This document shows, piece after piece, positions 32,916-41,231 of a stretch of 57,939 bases of DNA. The stretch comes from Desulforhopalus sp. (GTDB lineage Bacteria > Desulfobacterota > Desulfobulbia > Desulfobulbales > Desulfocapsaceae): contig JALNVI010000012.1 in the NCBI GenBank assembly GCA_023231425.1, positions 1 through 57,939 on the forward strand. The letters run 5' to 3'. Position 1 is the first letter of the stretch. Every line of letters begins with the position of its first letter. The position numbers and the translations under genes were made by a program. A model generated the notes under the pieces. The model ran no database searches, was not told where the DNA came from, and saw only the letters and a list, made by a program, of their open reading frames with translations.

Positions 32916-34781
32916 ATGACAGAAAGCAAGACCGAAACCTTTGAATTCCAATCGGAAACGCGCAAGCTGCTCGACATCGTCATCAACTCACTCTATACCG
33001 AGAAGGATGTCTTTGTCCGTGAGCTGATTTCCAACGCTGCTGATGCTCTTGAAAAGTTTCGTCACACAGCCCTTACCGCTACTGCCCCATTTGACGGGGA
33101 CCTGCCCCTTGATATTACCGTTGAGGTGGACGACAAGGCCAACACCCTGACTATCTCTGATACCGGGATCGGTATGACCCGTGAGGAACTTGAGAGCAAC
33201 CTGGGGACCATTGCCCATTCCGGTTCTAACGCCTACCTGGAAGAGCTGATGGAAGCGGCGAAAAAAGATGTCAGCCTGATCGGACAGTTTGGTGTTGGCT
33301 TCTACTCTGTATTTATGGCTGGGAAAAAAGTGCGGGTGCTCTCCCGCAGCTGGGATGAGAGCGCCGGTAATGAGTGGGTTTCCGAAGGTGCTGGCTCTTA
33401 TACTCTTACTGAGATGGAAGGGCTGCATCGTGGGACGAAGATTATCATTGATCTCAAGGATGAGGCTAAAGATTATTCCCAGAAGTGGAAGATCGAAGCG
33501 GTCATCAAACAATACTCCTCCTTTGTTCCCTATCCTGTGAAACTCGACGGCGAGGTGGTCAACACCGTCCAGGCTCTGTGGACTAAAAGTCACAGCGAGA
33601 TCACCGATGAGGAGTATAACGAATTTTACAAGTTTATCGCCAATGCTGGCAGTGACCCGCTCATGCGTCTGCATTTTTCTGCCGACGCCCCGCTGGCGAT
33701 CAACGCGCTGCTCTTCGTCCCGGAAGAGAATTTCGAGAGTATGGGCTTCGGTAAGATGGAGCCGGGTGTTAATCTCTATTGTCAGCGTATCCTTATTGAT
33801 CAGCACAGTAAAAATATTCTGCCGGAATGGCTGCGTTTCCTCAAAGGGGTTGTGGACAGTGAAGACCTGCCGCTTAACATCTCCCGCCAGGCCCTTCAGG
33901 ATAATGCCCTTGTAGCCAAACTGCGCAGGGTTATTACCAGGCGCTTCCTCAAGTCTCTTGATGAACAGGCGACAAAAGATCCGGAAAAATATGAGAAATT
34001 CTGGGATGTCTTTGGGATTTTCATTAAAGAGGGTGCTACTTCCGACTTTGAATATCAGAAGGAACTGGGCAGACTGCTGCGTTTTGAGTCCTCCAAATCC
34101 GAAGCTGGGAAGATGGTGTCACTGGTTGATTACGTGAACCGGATGCAGCCTGAACAGGAGGAAATCTATTTTATCAACGGACCGAGTCGGGCTGCAATTG
34201 AGGCGGGACCGTACGTGGAACTGTTCAAGAAAAAGGACATTGAGATTATCTACACCCTTGAGCCCATTGACGACTTTGCACTTAATCATCTTGGTGAGTT
34301 CGACGGCAAAAAACTCGTTTCTGCTGATCGGGCGGACCTCTCCCTTGATAAAAAAGAGGACAAGAAGAAGGATGAGGCAGAGAAGCCTGAGAATAAAGAG
34401 CTCGACGGTCTGCTGAAATGGATGCAGGAGCTGCTGAAGGATTCTGTCTCCGAGGTGACCATCTCCACACGGCTGGTGGACGCACCTGCGATGATTGTAA
34501 ATCCCGACAGCTACATGACTTCTTCCATGGAACGCATCATGGCTGCCGGTCGTCGGGAGCACGGTCTGCCGGGTATGGAGGCGGGGAAGAAAAAAATGGA
34601 AATCAACGCCGATAATCCGCTGATCAAAAAGCTCGCCGAACTGCAGGGCAGCGATGAGGAGTTTGCCCGGCAGGTAACCTGGCAGATTTGCGATAACGCC
34701 ATGATCCAGGCGGGACTGCAGATTGATCCGCTGAAGATGGTGGAGCGTAACTACAAGCTGCTCAGCCGGGTAGTAAAATAG
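32916..34781 (+). CDS. htpG: Molecular chaperone HtpG (Hsp90)
   Basis: The 621-residue protein has the GHKL ATPase domain at its N-terminus: FQSETRKLLDIVINSLYT, ELISNAADALEKFR (catalytic Glu and Asn), ISDTGIGMTREEL and GQFGVGFYSVFM. The middle domain contains the catalytic-loop Arg in LNISRQALQDN, and the C-terminal dimerisation domain starts near 510. A charged linker (DKKEDKKKDEAEKPENK) precedes it. GGAGTAAAAAAAC leads the ATG. A terminator follows. It assists folding and protects proteins under heat or oxidative stress. Confidence 0.96.
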   Translation: MTESKTETFEFQSETRKLLDIVINSLYTEKDVFVRELISNAADALEKFRHTALTATAPFDGDLPLDITVEVDDKANTLTISDTGIGMTREELESNLGTIAHSGSNAYLEELMEAAKKDVSLIGQFGVGFYSVFMAGKKVRVLSRSWDESAGNEWVSEGAGSYTLTEMEGLHRGTKIIIDLKDEAKDYSQKWKIEAVIKQYSSFVPYPVKLDGEVVNTVQALWTKSHSEITDEEYNEFYKFIANAGSDPLMRLHFSADAPLAINALLFVPEENFESMGFGKMEPGVNLYCQRILIDQHSKNILPEWLRFLKGVVDSEDLPLNISRQALQDNALVAKLRRVITRRFLKSLDEQATKDPEKYEKFWDVFGIFIKEGATSDFEYQKELGRLLRFESSKSEAGKMVSLVDYVNRMQPEQEEIYFINGPSRAAIEAGPYVELFKKKDIEIIYTLEPIDDFALNHLGEFDGKKLVSADRADLSLDKKEDKKKDEAEKPENKELDGLLKWMQELLKDSVSEVTISTRLVDAPAMIVNPDSYMTSSMERIMAAGRREHGLPGMEAGKKKMEINADNPLIKKLAELQGSDEEFARQVTWQICDNAMIQAGLQIDPLKMVERNYKLLSRVVK

Positions 34782-34811
34782 AAAATTGTTTTTTCGTCCA
34801 TCCGCGTTTCT

Positions 34812-34848
34812 GCCCCGTCTCCAGCTGAATGGTGGCGGGGCTTTTTTA
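34812..34848 (+). terminator. Rho-independent terminator of htpG
   Basis: GCCCCG and CGGGGC (plus additional CC/GG pairs in the stem) enclose a loop and are followed by TTTTTTAT. Confidence 0.8.
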
Positions 34849-34941
34849 TGGCGTAACACCGCGTGAGAGCGGTAGAAAAAGTTGCAATTCTACGACTCTC
34901 AGTTTACTTTGTGGCGCAGAATCATATCCAATGGAGAAAAT

Positions 34942-35325
34942 ATGTTGAAAAAGATCCTGATGTGTCTACTGCTTTGTTTTGCCGCCGCAGCGCTGAGCAG
35001 CTGCTATAATACTCCCGTGCGCCATCTGACCTCCGATATCGGCATGGTGAAGAAGGGGATCTCCTCTGAGGAGGATGTTTTGATTTATCTCGGCGATCCA
35101 GACATTGTGAAGGAGCTGGGTGGCGGCCGGGAGCGCTGGATTTATCAGCAGGCCGAAAAAACAGCGGTTGAAAAACTGCCCTGGGTGGGGAGTCATCTTG
35201 GTACCCCGCAGGAGAACGTGGCCATTATCACCTTCAATAACAAGGTTGTCAGCAGGGTGCAATATACTTCCAGCGATCCTGATGAGATGAGCTGGGAAGA
35301 GAACTCTCTGGAAACGAGTAAATAA
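34942..35325 (+). CDS. SmpA/OmlA (BamE-like) lipoprotein
   Basis: The 127-residue protein has a lipoprotein signal peptide with lipobox LSSC and a domain of the SmpA/OmlA type: GMVKKGISSEEDVLIYLGDPD, then RWIYQQAEK and a strand ending ITFNNKVVSRVQY. This is the typical helix-helix-beta arrangement of BamE-like proteins, which in other bacteria help the BAM complex; a general lipoprotein role is also possible. GGAGAAAAT precedes the ATG at 34942. It is followed after 14 bp by pcm, so the two are likely co-transcribed. Confidence 0.78.
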   Translation: MLKKILMCLLLCFAAAALSSCYNTPVRHLTSDIGMVKKGISSEEDVLIYLGDPDIVKELGGGRERWIYQQAEKTAVEKLPWVGSHLGTPQENVAIITFNNKVVSRVQYTSSDPDEMSWEENSLETSK

Positions 35326-35339
35326 AGGTGAACAGCAGG

Positions 35340-35984
35340 ATGGATCTCTATGACTATGCACGCTCACGCATGATTGAGGAGCAACTTGTTCCGAGGGGAA
35401 TTGTTGATGCGCGGGTGTTGAGTGCGATGCAGGAGGTGCCTCGTCATCTTTTCGTCGGTGAGCCCATGTGCTCTCGAGCCTATGGCGACTTTCCGCTGCC
35501 TATCGGTGCGGGGCAGACAATCTCCCAGCCCAGTGTGGTAGCAATCATGACTCAGGCGCTGGCACTGAGGGCGGAGGACTCTGTGCTTGAGATCGGTACT
35601 GGTTCCGGCTATCAGGCTGCGGTGCTGTCACAGATCTGTCGCCAGGTGTACAGCGTCGAGCGTTTCAGTTCACTGCTCAATCAGGCACGGCAGCTCTTTA
35701 CTTTGTTGCGTTATTTCAATATCCGTACGAAGATGGCTGACGGGACCCTCGGCTGGCCGGAGTATGCGCCTTTTGACGCCATCATTGTTACCGCCGGTGG
35801 CCCGGTGGTGCCGCAGCCGTTGATTGATCAGCTCGCTGAAGGCGGGCGAATGGTGATTCCGGTAGGGGATCAGGAGGAACAGGAGTTGCAGCTGCTGGAG
35901 AAGGTAAACGGTGAAGTGCAGGTGACGTCACTTTCCAGTGTTCGGTTTGTCGATCTGGTCGGTGCCCACGGCTGGTGCGGCTGA
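35340..35984 (+). CDS. pcm: Protein-L-isoaspartate O-methyltransferase
   Basis: This SAM-dependent enzyme repairs isoaspartyl residues in aged proteins. The 214-residue product has the motif I loop VLEIGTGSGYQAAVLS, the preceding substrate-recognition part FPLPIGAGQTISQPSVVA, and post-motif elements FDAIIVTAGGPVVPQPLIDQL and GGRMVIPVG, all diagnostic. ATG at 35340 is preferred to GTG at 35328 because AAAGGTGA lies 8 nt before it. It follows the lipoprotein gene closely. A weak hairpin lies downstream. Confidence 0.94.
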   Translation: MDLYDYARSRMIEEQLVPRGIVDARVLSAMQEVPRHLFVGEPMCSRAYGDFPLPIGAGQTISQPSVVAIMTQALALRAEDSVLEIGTGSGYQAAVLSQICRQVYSVERFSSLLNQARQLFTLLRYFNIRTKMADGTLGWPEYAPFDAIIVTAGGPVVPQPLIDQLAEGGRMVIPVGDQEEQELQLLEKVNGEVQVTSLSSVRFVDLVGAHGWCG

Positions 35985-36013
35985 GTGTCGTAAAAAGTGA
36001 ATAGAAAATCTCA

Positions 36014-36050
36014 GAGAAGCGGGCCCCATGGGCTTCCTTTTCTGTTTTAT
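36014..36050 (+). terminator. Possible terminator after pcm
   Basis: GAAGC-GG-GCCC and GGGCTTC can pair with a bulge, followed by a T-rich tail CCTTTTCTGTTTT. It is weaker than the other terminators listed. Confidence 0.35.
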
Positions 36051-36060
36051 CTTGTGCGGG

Positions 36061-36334
36061 GAACCTTGCAGAACCTTGTCGAGGCACAGAAAGGAATTTA
36101 GCGCAGGCATATTAGTCCCTTAAAAATTATTTCCGCGTTTTTTTTTGAAAAGAATTTCGTGAAGGTTCTTATACCGGCTTACCGGTTATTACAGGTGTGA
36201 TCTGGAGTCTATCGCTTACCTGGAGTCTATTGCTTCCCTCGAGTCTGGCGCTTGCCTCGACGTCTCGTTCCTCGCTTTGTCGGAGGATAAATTTTTAACT
36301 GTAATAAAGAAGGTTGGCGATTATTCAAGGTTCC
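36061..36334 (-). mobile_element. Dispersed MITE-like repeat, copy 5 (long, three 18-bp units, extra insert)
   Basis: In reverse orientation, the ends are AACCTTG...GTCGAGGCAC and ATTATTCAAGGTTCCC. The core CGTCTCGTTCCTCGCTTTGTC is present, preceded by three tandem units beginning CTGGAGTCTATCGCTTAC, CTGGAGTCTATTGCTTCC and CTCGAGTCTGGCGCTTGC. Between the right half and the units is about 90 bp of extra sequence with no match in other copies. It fills the pcm-DedA gap. Confidence 0.8.
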
Positions 36335-36371
36335 CTTGCGGCTGTAACGTGCCGTATCCATGGAGAGTATT

Positions 36372-36989
36372 ATGTTTCATGATCTGGTTCAATGGCTGGT
36401 CGGTACCATTGGTGCCTGGGGCTATCCTGGCATCATTGTACTGATGGCTTTGGAGTCCTCTTTTTTCCCTTTTCCGAGCGAAGTGGTGATTCCCCCTGCG
36501 GCCTACCTTGCCAGTCGAGGTGAGATGAATATCGGGATGGTTATCCTCTGTGGTATCGGCGGCAGTCTCATTGGGGCACTTTTCAACTACTGGCTGGCGA
36601 TGGTCTTCGGTCGCCCCTTCTTTGAACGCTATGGAAAATATCTTTTCGTCAGTGCCGAAGCGATGGAGAAGGCAGATCGCTTTTTTACCCGCCATGGCCA
36701 CATCAGTACCTTTATCGGCCGTCTGCTGCCGGGAATTCGTCAATATATATCCCTGCCGGCGGGGATCGCCCGCATGAATATCTTTGTCTTTACGCTGGCC
36801 ACTGCTCTTGGTGCCGGGATCTGGGTGATGGTGCTGGCCGGGCTTGGCTGGTGGTGTGGAAAAAATGAAGCGCTGATAGCGCAGAATCTGCACTGGATTG
36901 CCGTGATTATTGTGCTGCTCTGCAGTCTTCTCGCCTTTCTCTACTGGCGCCGCTGGCAGGCACGTAAGCTGGCCGGGCTGGTAGAATAA
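36372..36989 (+). CDS. DedA-family membrane protein
   Basis: The 205-residue protein shows the DedA/SNARE-associated domain: GYPGIIVLMALESSFFPFPSE with its acidic residue, then GRPFFERYGKYLF, FFTRHGHISTFIGRLLPGIR with the conserved Arg residues, and QYISLPAGIARMNIFVF. DedA proteins are thought to be polyprenyl-phosphate or phospholipid flippases supporting envelope homeostasis (family knowledge). ATG at 36372 is chosen because GGAG lies just before it; an ATG at 36360 would overlap that signal. It is convergent with yaaA, with only a 7-bp gap. Confidence 0.9.
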   Translation: MFHDLVQWLVGTIGAWGYPGIIVLMALESSFFPFPSEVVIPPAAYLASRGEMNIGMVILCGIGGSLIGALFNYWLAMVFGRPFFERYGKYLFVSAEAMEKADRFFTRHGHISTFIGRLLPGIRQYISLPAGIARMNIFVFTLATALGAGIWVMVLAGLGWWCGKNEALIAQNLHWIAVIIVLLCSLLAFLYWRRWQARKLAGLVE

Positions 36990-36996
36990 GTCCTCA

Positions 36997-37791
36997 TCAA
37001 TTCTGTAGACGAAAGAGCCACTCTTCCTGAGAGGACTCTTCCTTCATGAAGTGGTAGCCACCGGCGGAAAACTCCTGCAGTTTTTCCACCGTCGTTATTC
37101 CCTCCCGTATCGCATGGTGGATCATCATTCCCCGCGCCCGTTTGGTATAGATGGGGATGGTCTTCCAGCCCTTCTTTCCCTTTTTGTCCGGTTGCTGGAA
37201 AAGGATCGTTACGAAACGGCATCCCTCCATCTGCAATCGTTTTCTGTCCACCACCCTTGAATATTCTGTCGAGGCAAGATTGACGAGGGTGCGGTCGCCC
37301 GCGGCAAGGTGCTGCAGCAGAATTTCCGTGACGCTGTCACGCCAGAACTCGTAAAGGTTTTTTACGCCCTGGGGTGTAAGTTTCAGCGCCATTTCAAGAC
37401 GGTAGGGCTGCATCAGGTCCAGTGGACGAAGCACTCCGTAGAGACCGGAGAGGATACAGAGAATATCGCTGGCGTGTCGTATCTCGGCAGCGGAGTAATG
37501 TACTGCATCAATCTCTCCCCAGGCATCTCCCTGGAAGGTGAGCAGGGCAGGGGCGGCGTTTTCCGCTGTGAAGGGAGTTGAAAAGCTTTGCACTCGCTGG
37601 AAGGTGGGCTGGCTGAGGCGCTCGCTCAGTTTCATCAGCCTGGACAGCTCAGCAGGAGTCAGTTTTTTCAGTTCTGCACTGAGAATCTTACTTTTTCCCA
37701 GCAGTTGCGGAATGGTGAGGGTGGAATATGCCTTGGGCAAGGGCGGCAGTACAACACCCTGGGTCTTGGAGGGGGATGTGATAAGAATCAT
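36997..37791 (-). CDS. yaaA: Peroxide stress protein YaaA (DUF328)
   Basis: The 264-residue protein matches YaaA throughout: the ILITSPSKTQ start, LSRLMKLSERLS, QPTFQRVQSF-type segment, DILCILSGLYGVLRPLDLMQPYR, NLASTEYSRVV and YTKRARGMMIHH-IRE. In E. coli YaaA is induced by OxyR, lowers free iron and protects DNA during peroxide stress. AAAGGAT precedes the ATG and only 9 bp separate it from the upstream repressor gene, so here it is likely to be controlled by that autocleaving repressor (inference). Confidence 0.93.
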   Translation of the reverse strand: MILITSPSKTQGVVLPPLPKAYSTLTIPQLLGKSKILSAELKKLTPAELSRLMKLSERLSQPTFQRVQSFSTPFTAENAAPALLTFQGDAWGEIDAVHYSAAEIRHASDILCILSGLYGVLRPLDLMQPYRLEMALKLTPQGVKNLYEFWRDSVTEILLQHLAAGDRTLVNLASTEYSRVVDRKRLQMEGCRFVTILFQQPDKKGKKGWKTIPIYTKRARGMMIHHAIREGITTVEKLQEFSAGGYHFMKEESSQEEWLFRLQN

Positions 37792-37800
37792 GGGTATCCT

Positions 37801-38493
37801 TTAGATGACTCCCGCATGCCACACCGCATGGCCGAGGATTCTAATCTCCTCCGGTCGTCTCTCTTCGGTGGGATACCGCAGTTTGTCTTCATTATCTGAG
37901 ACGATGGCGATTTTGCCGTCAGCTGTCAGCCGCAGTCGTTTCAACAACACTCGATCACCAATGCCAATGGCAAAGATATGATCGTCTTCGAACTCCTTCC
38001 GACCGGTATCGATCAGCACTGTATCAAGGTGGTTGATGGTCGGGTACATGGAGGCTCCGTCCACATCAAAGAGCAGCGCATTCGCAGGACTGCAGACTGA
38101 ATTGAGCCAGTCGGTGCGGAAGAAGTCTCTACTCTTCACCCCATCCTTAATAACAAAGTTGCCGCCTCCGGCGGAGAGGCGTGACTGTGCCTTGAAAACC
38201 GAGGTGTAATCCGAGTCCTTCGCCGGAGTGAGGAGGCGGACGGGGGCGTTAACTGTAGCCTCTTCTCCGTTGATCAAACGGTGGCCAAGGGCAAGAAATT
38301 CCTCATAGTTCAGCTCAAAATAGGCGGCAATGGCTCTCCTCACTTTCTCTGCGCCTTCCTTCTTCCCCTTGAGAAGTTCTGAAAAATAGCCGTTGGAAAT
38401 ACCCACAGCACCGGCACAGCGTCCCTTTACTCCGTAGCCTTTCTGGCTGGTCAGCGAGTTCAGCGCTGCGGCAAATGGTGTTTCTTTCTTCAT
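37801..38493 (-). CDS. S24-family repressor (HTH plus LexA-like autoprotease)
   Basis: The 230-residue protein has an N-terminal helix-turn-helix resembling CI/C2 repressors (residues 20-45, KGRCAGAVGISNGYFSELLKG) and a C-terminal peptidase S24 domain. A cleavage site Ala108-Gly109 (RLSAGGG), the catalytic Ser148 in DGASMYPTI and Lys185 in RVLLKRL are all present, so RecA-stimulated self-cleavage is plausible. A strong AAGGAGGAGTATT signal precedes the ATG. No phage structural gene is near; instead yaaA follows in the same operon. An AT-rich palindromic region upstream is a likely operator. Confidence 0.85.
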   Translation of the reverse strand: MKKETPFAAALNSLTSQKGYGVKGRCAGAVGISNGYFSELLKGKKEGAEKVRRAIAAYFELNYEEFLALGHRLINGEEATVNAPVRLLTPAKDSDYTSVFKAQSRLSAGGGNFVIKDGVKSRDFFRTDWLNSVCSPANALLFDVDGASMYPTINHLDTVLIDTGRKEFEDDHIFAIGIGDRVLLKRLRLTADGKIAIVSDNEDKLRYPTEERRPEEIRILGHAVWHAGVI

Positions 38494-38553
38494 AATACTC
38501 CTCCTTGATGAACCATATTAAAGATTAGCTGAGAGTGCAATGGGTGCATCTTT

Positions 38554-38587
38554 TTTTTTTGCTTAAATTTAGCTTAAAGCAAAAAAA
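38554..38587. promoter_or_regulatory. Candidate operator upstream of the S24 repressor
   Basis: Perfect 11-bp arms TTTTTTTGCTT and AAGCAAAAAAA flank a 12-bp centre AAATTTAGCTTA, about 60 bp upstream of the repressor gene. The centre and arms repeat the GCTTAAA motif. It could be the operator, or a bidirectional terminator by its A/T tails. Confidence 0.45.
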
Positions 38588-38766
38588 TAAACCTTGTGCA
38601 AAGCTGACTTTATGGTTTTACTAAACACAAATGTTGCCATATTAAAGGGTTTTTAGAAGAAAAAAATGGAAATACAGATGATAAAAAAAGGTCTTTTACA
38701 GCGGGGCTGAATCTGGTGAAGAGTTCTCTTTTAGCAAAAAAACAAAAGGAGGATGAAATAAAAGAC

Positions 38767-38913
38767 ATGAAAATGACAAAACGATCACCAAAATTGATGA
38801 CTCCGGATCTCCGCAAGATCATGATTGGCAAAGTCGCACCTTCGTTATTCGGTGTTATGGTCTGGTGTGGCTGTATTGCAGTCTTTGTGGTCAAGCTGGG
38901 GCAGATGCCCTGA
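38767..38913 (+). CDS. Small membrane protein (48 residues)
   Basis: The frame gives a basic N-terminus (MKMTKRSPKLMTPDLRK) and one hydrophobic helix (APSLFGVMVWCGCIAVFVV). AGGAGG lies 14 nt before ATG 38767; an ATG two codons later and an upstream GTG at 38716 are alternatives. It is divergent from the S24 repressor and followed by repeat copy 6. I do not recognise it. Confidence 0.4.
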   Translation: MKMTKRSPKLMTPDLRKIMIGKVAPSLFGVMVWCGCIAVFVVKLGQMP

Positions 38914-38952
38914 GAGCTGGATGCCTCTGGGAATAAAGCTTTTTTTCTAATG

Positions 38953-39140
38953 GGTCCCTTAAAACAGCTTGTATTTCGTTCATATTCGAAGCACAGGAAG
39001 AAATTTATGACAGGCATGTTTGATCACGGAGTCTATTGCTTATCTGGAAGTATAGCGTTTACCTCGACGTCTCGTTCCTCGCTTTGTCGGAGGATAATTT
39101 TTAACGGTAACAAAGAAGGTGGCGATTATCCAAGGCAGCC
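38953..39140 (-). mobile_element. Dispersed MITE-like repeat, copy 6 (two 18-bp units)
   Basis: Reverse orientation, from GGGTCCCTTAAAACAGC and CTTGTATTTCGTTCATATTC through GATCACGGAGTCTATTGC, two units, the core CGACGTCTCGTTCCTCGC and the end GATTATCCAAGGCAGCCC. Confidence 0.85.
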
Positions 39141-39187
39141 CGATAGAATCATTGGCACATTTGAGTCCCTCAAGGTGTCCGTGTGAC

Positions 39188-39228
39188 AAAAAAAAGGCGA
39201 CTTCCATGGAGGAAGTCGCCCTTTTTTT
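39188..39228. terminator. Bidirectional terminator after the UPF0210 gene
   Basis: GGCGACTTCC and GGAAGTCGCC form a 10-bp stem with a 5-nt loop, flanked by A8 on the left and T7 on the right, so it works on both strands. Confidence 0.88.
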
Positions 39229-39257
39229 GTCGAACGGAATGAAGGCTGTCTCTTTTC

Positions 39258-40640
39258 TCAGTTCTTGAAGCTGTGTATCGGTGCTGGCATTCGGCCGCCC
39301 CAGGCAATGAAACGGCTTGACTTGCCGATATTGCGGATCGGCATAATCGGAGCAGCACCGAAGAGGCCGCCAAAGCTCACTGAGTCACCAACCTCTTTGC
39401 CTGGTACTGGAATCAGTCGTGCGGCGGTGGTTTTGGCGTTGATGACCCCGATTGCCATTTCGTCGGCGATAATGGCGGAGATGGTATCGGCGTCCACAGA
39501 TCCGGGAATGGCTACCATATCCAGCCCTACGGAGCAGACACAGGTCATTGCCTCCAGCTTTTCAAGGCAGAGGGAACCGTCGCCTACGGCTTCGGCGAGC
39601 AGGGAGTCTTCCATCACCGGGATAAAGGCACCGCTGAGGCCGCCCACTGTCTTACTGGCGAAAATACCGCCTTTTTTCACTGCGTCATTGAGCATGGCGA
39701 GGATGGCAGTGGAGCCCGGGGCACCGATGGCATCTACACCAAGGATCTTGAAGATTTCTCCGACGCTGTCGCCGATGGCCGGGGTGGGGGCAAGGCTGAG
39801 ATCAACCACACCGAATTCAATCCCAAGGGACATTGATACCGCCCTCCCTATCAATTCTCCGCAGCGGGTGACACGGAAGGTGGTCTGTTTGATCTCCTCC
39901 GCCAGCTCGTCAAACTGCAGTGCACCTGGTTCCGGGTGAGCGGCAATCAACCGATCAAGAGCACGGGCGATGACGCCGGGACCGGAAACCCCTACGTTGA
40001 GTACTGCCTCCGACTCCTCCAGTCCATGAATGGCACCGGCCATAAAGGGATTGTCCCCGGGCTGGTTGCAGAAGACGACAAACTTTGCAGCGCCGAAGCC
40101 GTTGTTGTCTGCGGTCTTTTCTGCAATTGCCTTGATGGTGTGTCCCATCATGGCGAGGGCATCCATGTTGATGCCTTTTTTGGTTGTGGCGATGTTGATG
40201 GAAGCACAAATCTTTTCCGTTTGCGCCAGGGCATCGGGGATGGAGGCAATAAACTCGTGGTCGGTCTGGGTCATGCCTTTCTCAACCTGTGCGGAGAAGC
40301 CTCCGAGAATATCAACACCGACCGAAGTGGCTGCCCGGTCCAGTGCTTTGGCAATCTCAACAAAGCCGTCCCGTTCAAAGCCTGCACCGACAAAAGCGAT
40401 AGGGGTAACTGAGATCCGTTTGTTGACCACCGGGATGCCGTATCTTTCGCCCATCTCGTTGCAGGTGGGAACGAAATTACCTGCAAAGGTGTGAATTTTT
40501 TCTTCAATATTGGCACAGGTTTTTGCCACTGTCTCGGCGTGACAGTCGAGCAGGTTAATTCCCATGGTAACGGTTCGCACATCAAGATTTTCCTTTTGAA
40601 TCATCTCAACGGTGGATAGAATCTGATCTGAACGCAGCAT
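39258..40640 (-). CDS. UPF0210 (DUF711, PFL-like) family protein
   Basis: The 460-residue protein matches the conserved UPF0210 family, whose fold is related to glycyl-radical enzymes but lacks the radical machinery; its biochemical function is unknown. Recognisable parts are the start MLRSDQILSTVEMIQKENLDVRTVTMGINLLDC, a NIGVSGPGVIARAL-like segment (here NVGVSGPGV), FGVVDLSLAPTPAIGDSVGEIFK, and GSVDADTISAIIADE. AAGGAG precedes the ATG. It follows the ACT-domain gene after 18 bp, the usual UPF0237-UPF0210 pair found across anaerobes, pointing to a joint role. Confidence 0.88.
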   Translation of the reverse strand: MLRSDQILSTVEMIQKENLDVRTVTMGINLLDCHAETVAKTCANIEEKIHTFAGNFVPTCNEMGERYGIPVVNKRISVTPIAFVGAGFERDGFVEIAKALDRAATSVGVDILGGFSAQVEKGMTQTDHEFIASIPDALAQTEKICASINIATTKKGINMDALAMMGHTIKAIAEKTADNNGFGAAKFVVFCNQPGDNPFMAGAIHGLEESEAVLNVGVSGPGVIARALDRLIAAHPEPGALQFDELAEEIKQTTFRVTRCGELIGRAVSMSLGIEFGVVDLSLAPTPAIGDSVGEIFKILGVDAIGAPGSTAILAMLNDAVKKGGIFASKTVGGLSGAFIPVMEDSLLAEAVGDGSLCLEKLEAMTCVCSVGLDMVAIPGSVDADTISAIIADEMAIGVINAKTTAARLIPVPGKEVGDSVSFGGLFGAAPIMPIRNIGKSSRFIAWGGRMPAPIHSFKN

Positions 40641-40658
40641 TATTTCTCCTTCTATTTT

Positions 40659-41219
40659 TCAGTGCAGGGTGACTTCGTTGGTGGCGCGGAAGAGGTCGTA
40701 ATGCTGCATCATGATTGTCTGATTTGCATCGCGGCCGTACTCTTCAAACTCCTTGCGCAACTCCTCAAGCGTGCAGGTTGCTTCTTTGATGCTGCACTGT
40801 ACGGCCATGGTGTAGCGGTCCTGCTGCAGGCTGGTGCCAAGGTCGATGATGTTTACATTGTTGCGCCCGCAGATGGAACTGACGGCGTGGACGATACCTT
40901 TGCAGTTGGGCCCCTGCAGGGAGAGGATATAGCTCTCTTCGGGTTGCGGAATCTCATTGAAATTTTCCGTCTCTGGCAACTCTTTTACCGAGATCTCAAA
41001 TTTCTCTCCGCTCTTCACGTGGGAGATGGATGCAAAAATATCCTCCCGGGTGATACCGGAGGGAAACGTGACACCGAGAATCATGGTGAGATAACCGCAG
41101 AGAACGGTCTGATTGAGGTCGGCTACATCACCCTCAAGTTGAAGCAGGGCGCCAGTGACGTCAGCGATAATGCCGGGGCGATCCTTTGACATTACCGAAA
41201 TAACCATCTTTGTTTTCAT
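40659..41219 (-). CDS. ACT-domain protein (two ACT repeats, GcvR-like)
   Basis: The 186-residue protein has two ACT domains: residues 1-85 (KMVISVMSKDRPGIIADVTG) and about 90-175 (YILSLQGPNCKGIVHAVSS, with NVNIIDLGTS). ACT domains bind amino acids; the closest known type is the GcvR/UPF0237 regulator group. It has no DNA-binding domain. Start at 41219 is chosen because GGAGAAGACA precedes that ATG; an upstream ATG contains the signal. It is the first gene of the pair with the UPF0210 protein, so it may act as its amino-acid-sensing partner (inference). Confidence 0.85.
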   Translation of the reverse strand: MKTKMVISVMSKDRPGIIADVTGALLQLEGDVADLNQTVLCGYLTMILGVTFPSGITREDIFASISHVKSGEKFEISVKELPETENFNEIPQPEESYILSLQGPNCKGIVHAVSSICGRNNVNIIDLGTSLQQDRYTMAVQCSIKEATCTLEELRKEFEEYGRDANQTIMMQHYDLFRATNEVTLH

Positions 41220-41231
41220 TGTCTTCTCCAT

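Noticed and set aside
37801..38493. Prophage remnant, because of the CI-like repressor
   Set aside because: No integrase, att site or other phage gene is nearby, and the operon partner yaaA is a cellular stress gene.
36061..39140. CRISPR array, because of tandem 18-bp units in the repeats
   Set aside because: Units are directly abutting with no unique spacers, number at most three, and there are no cas genes.
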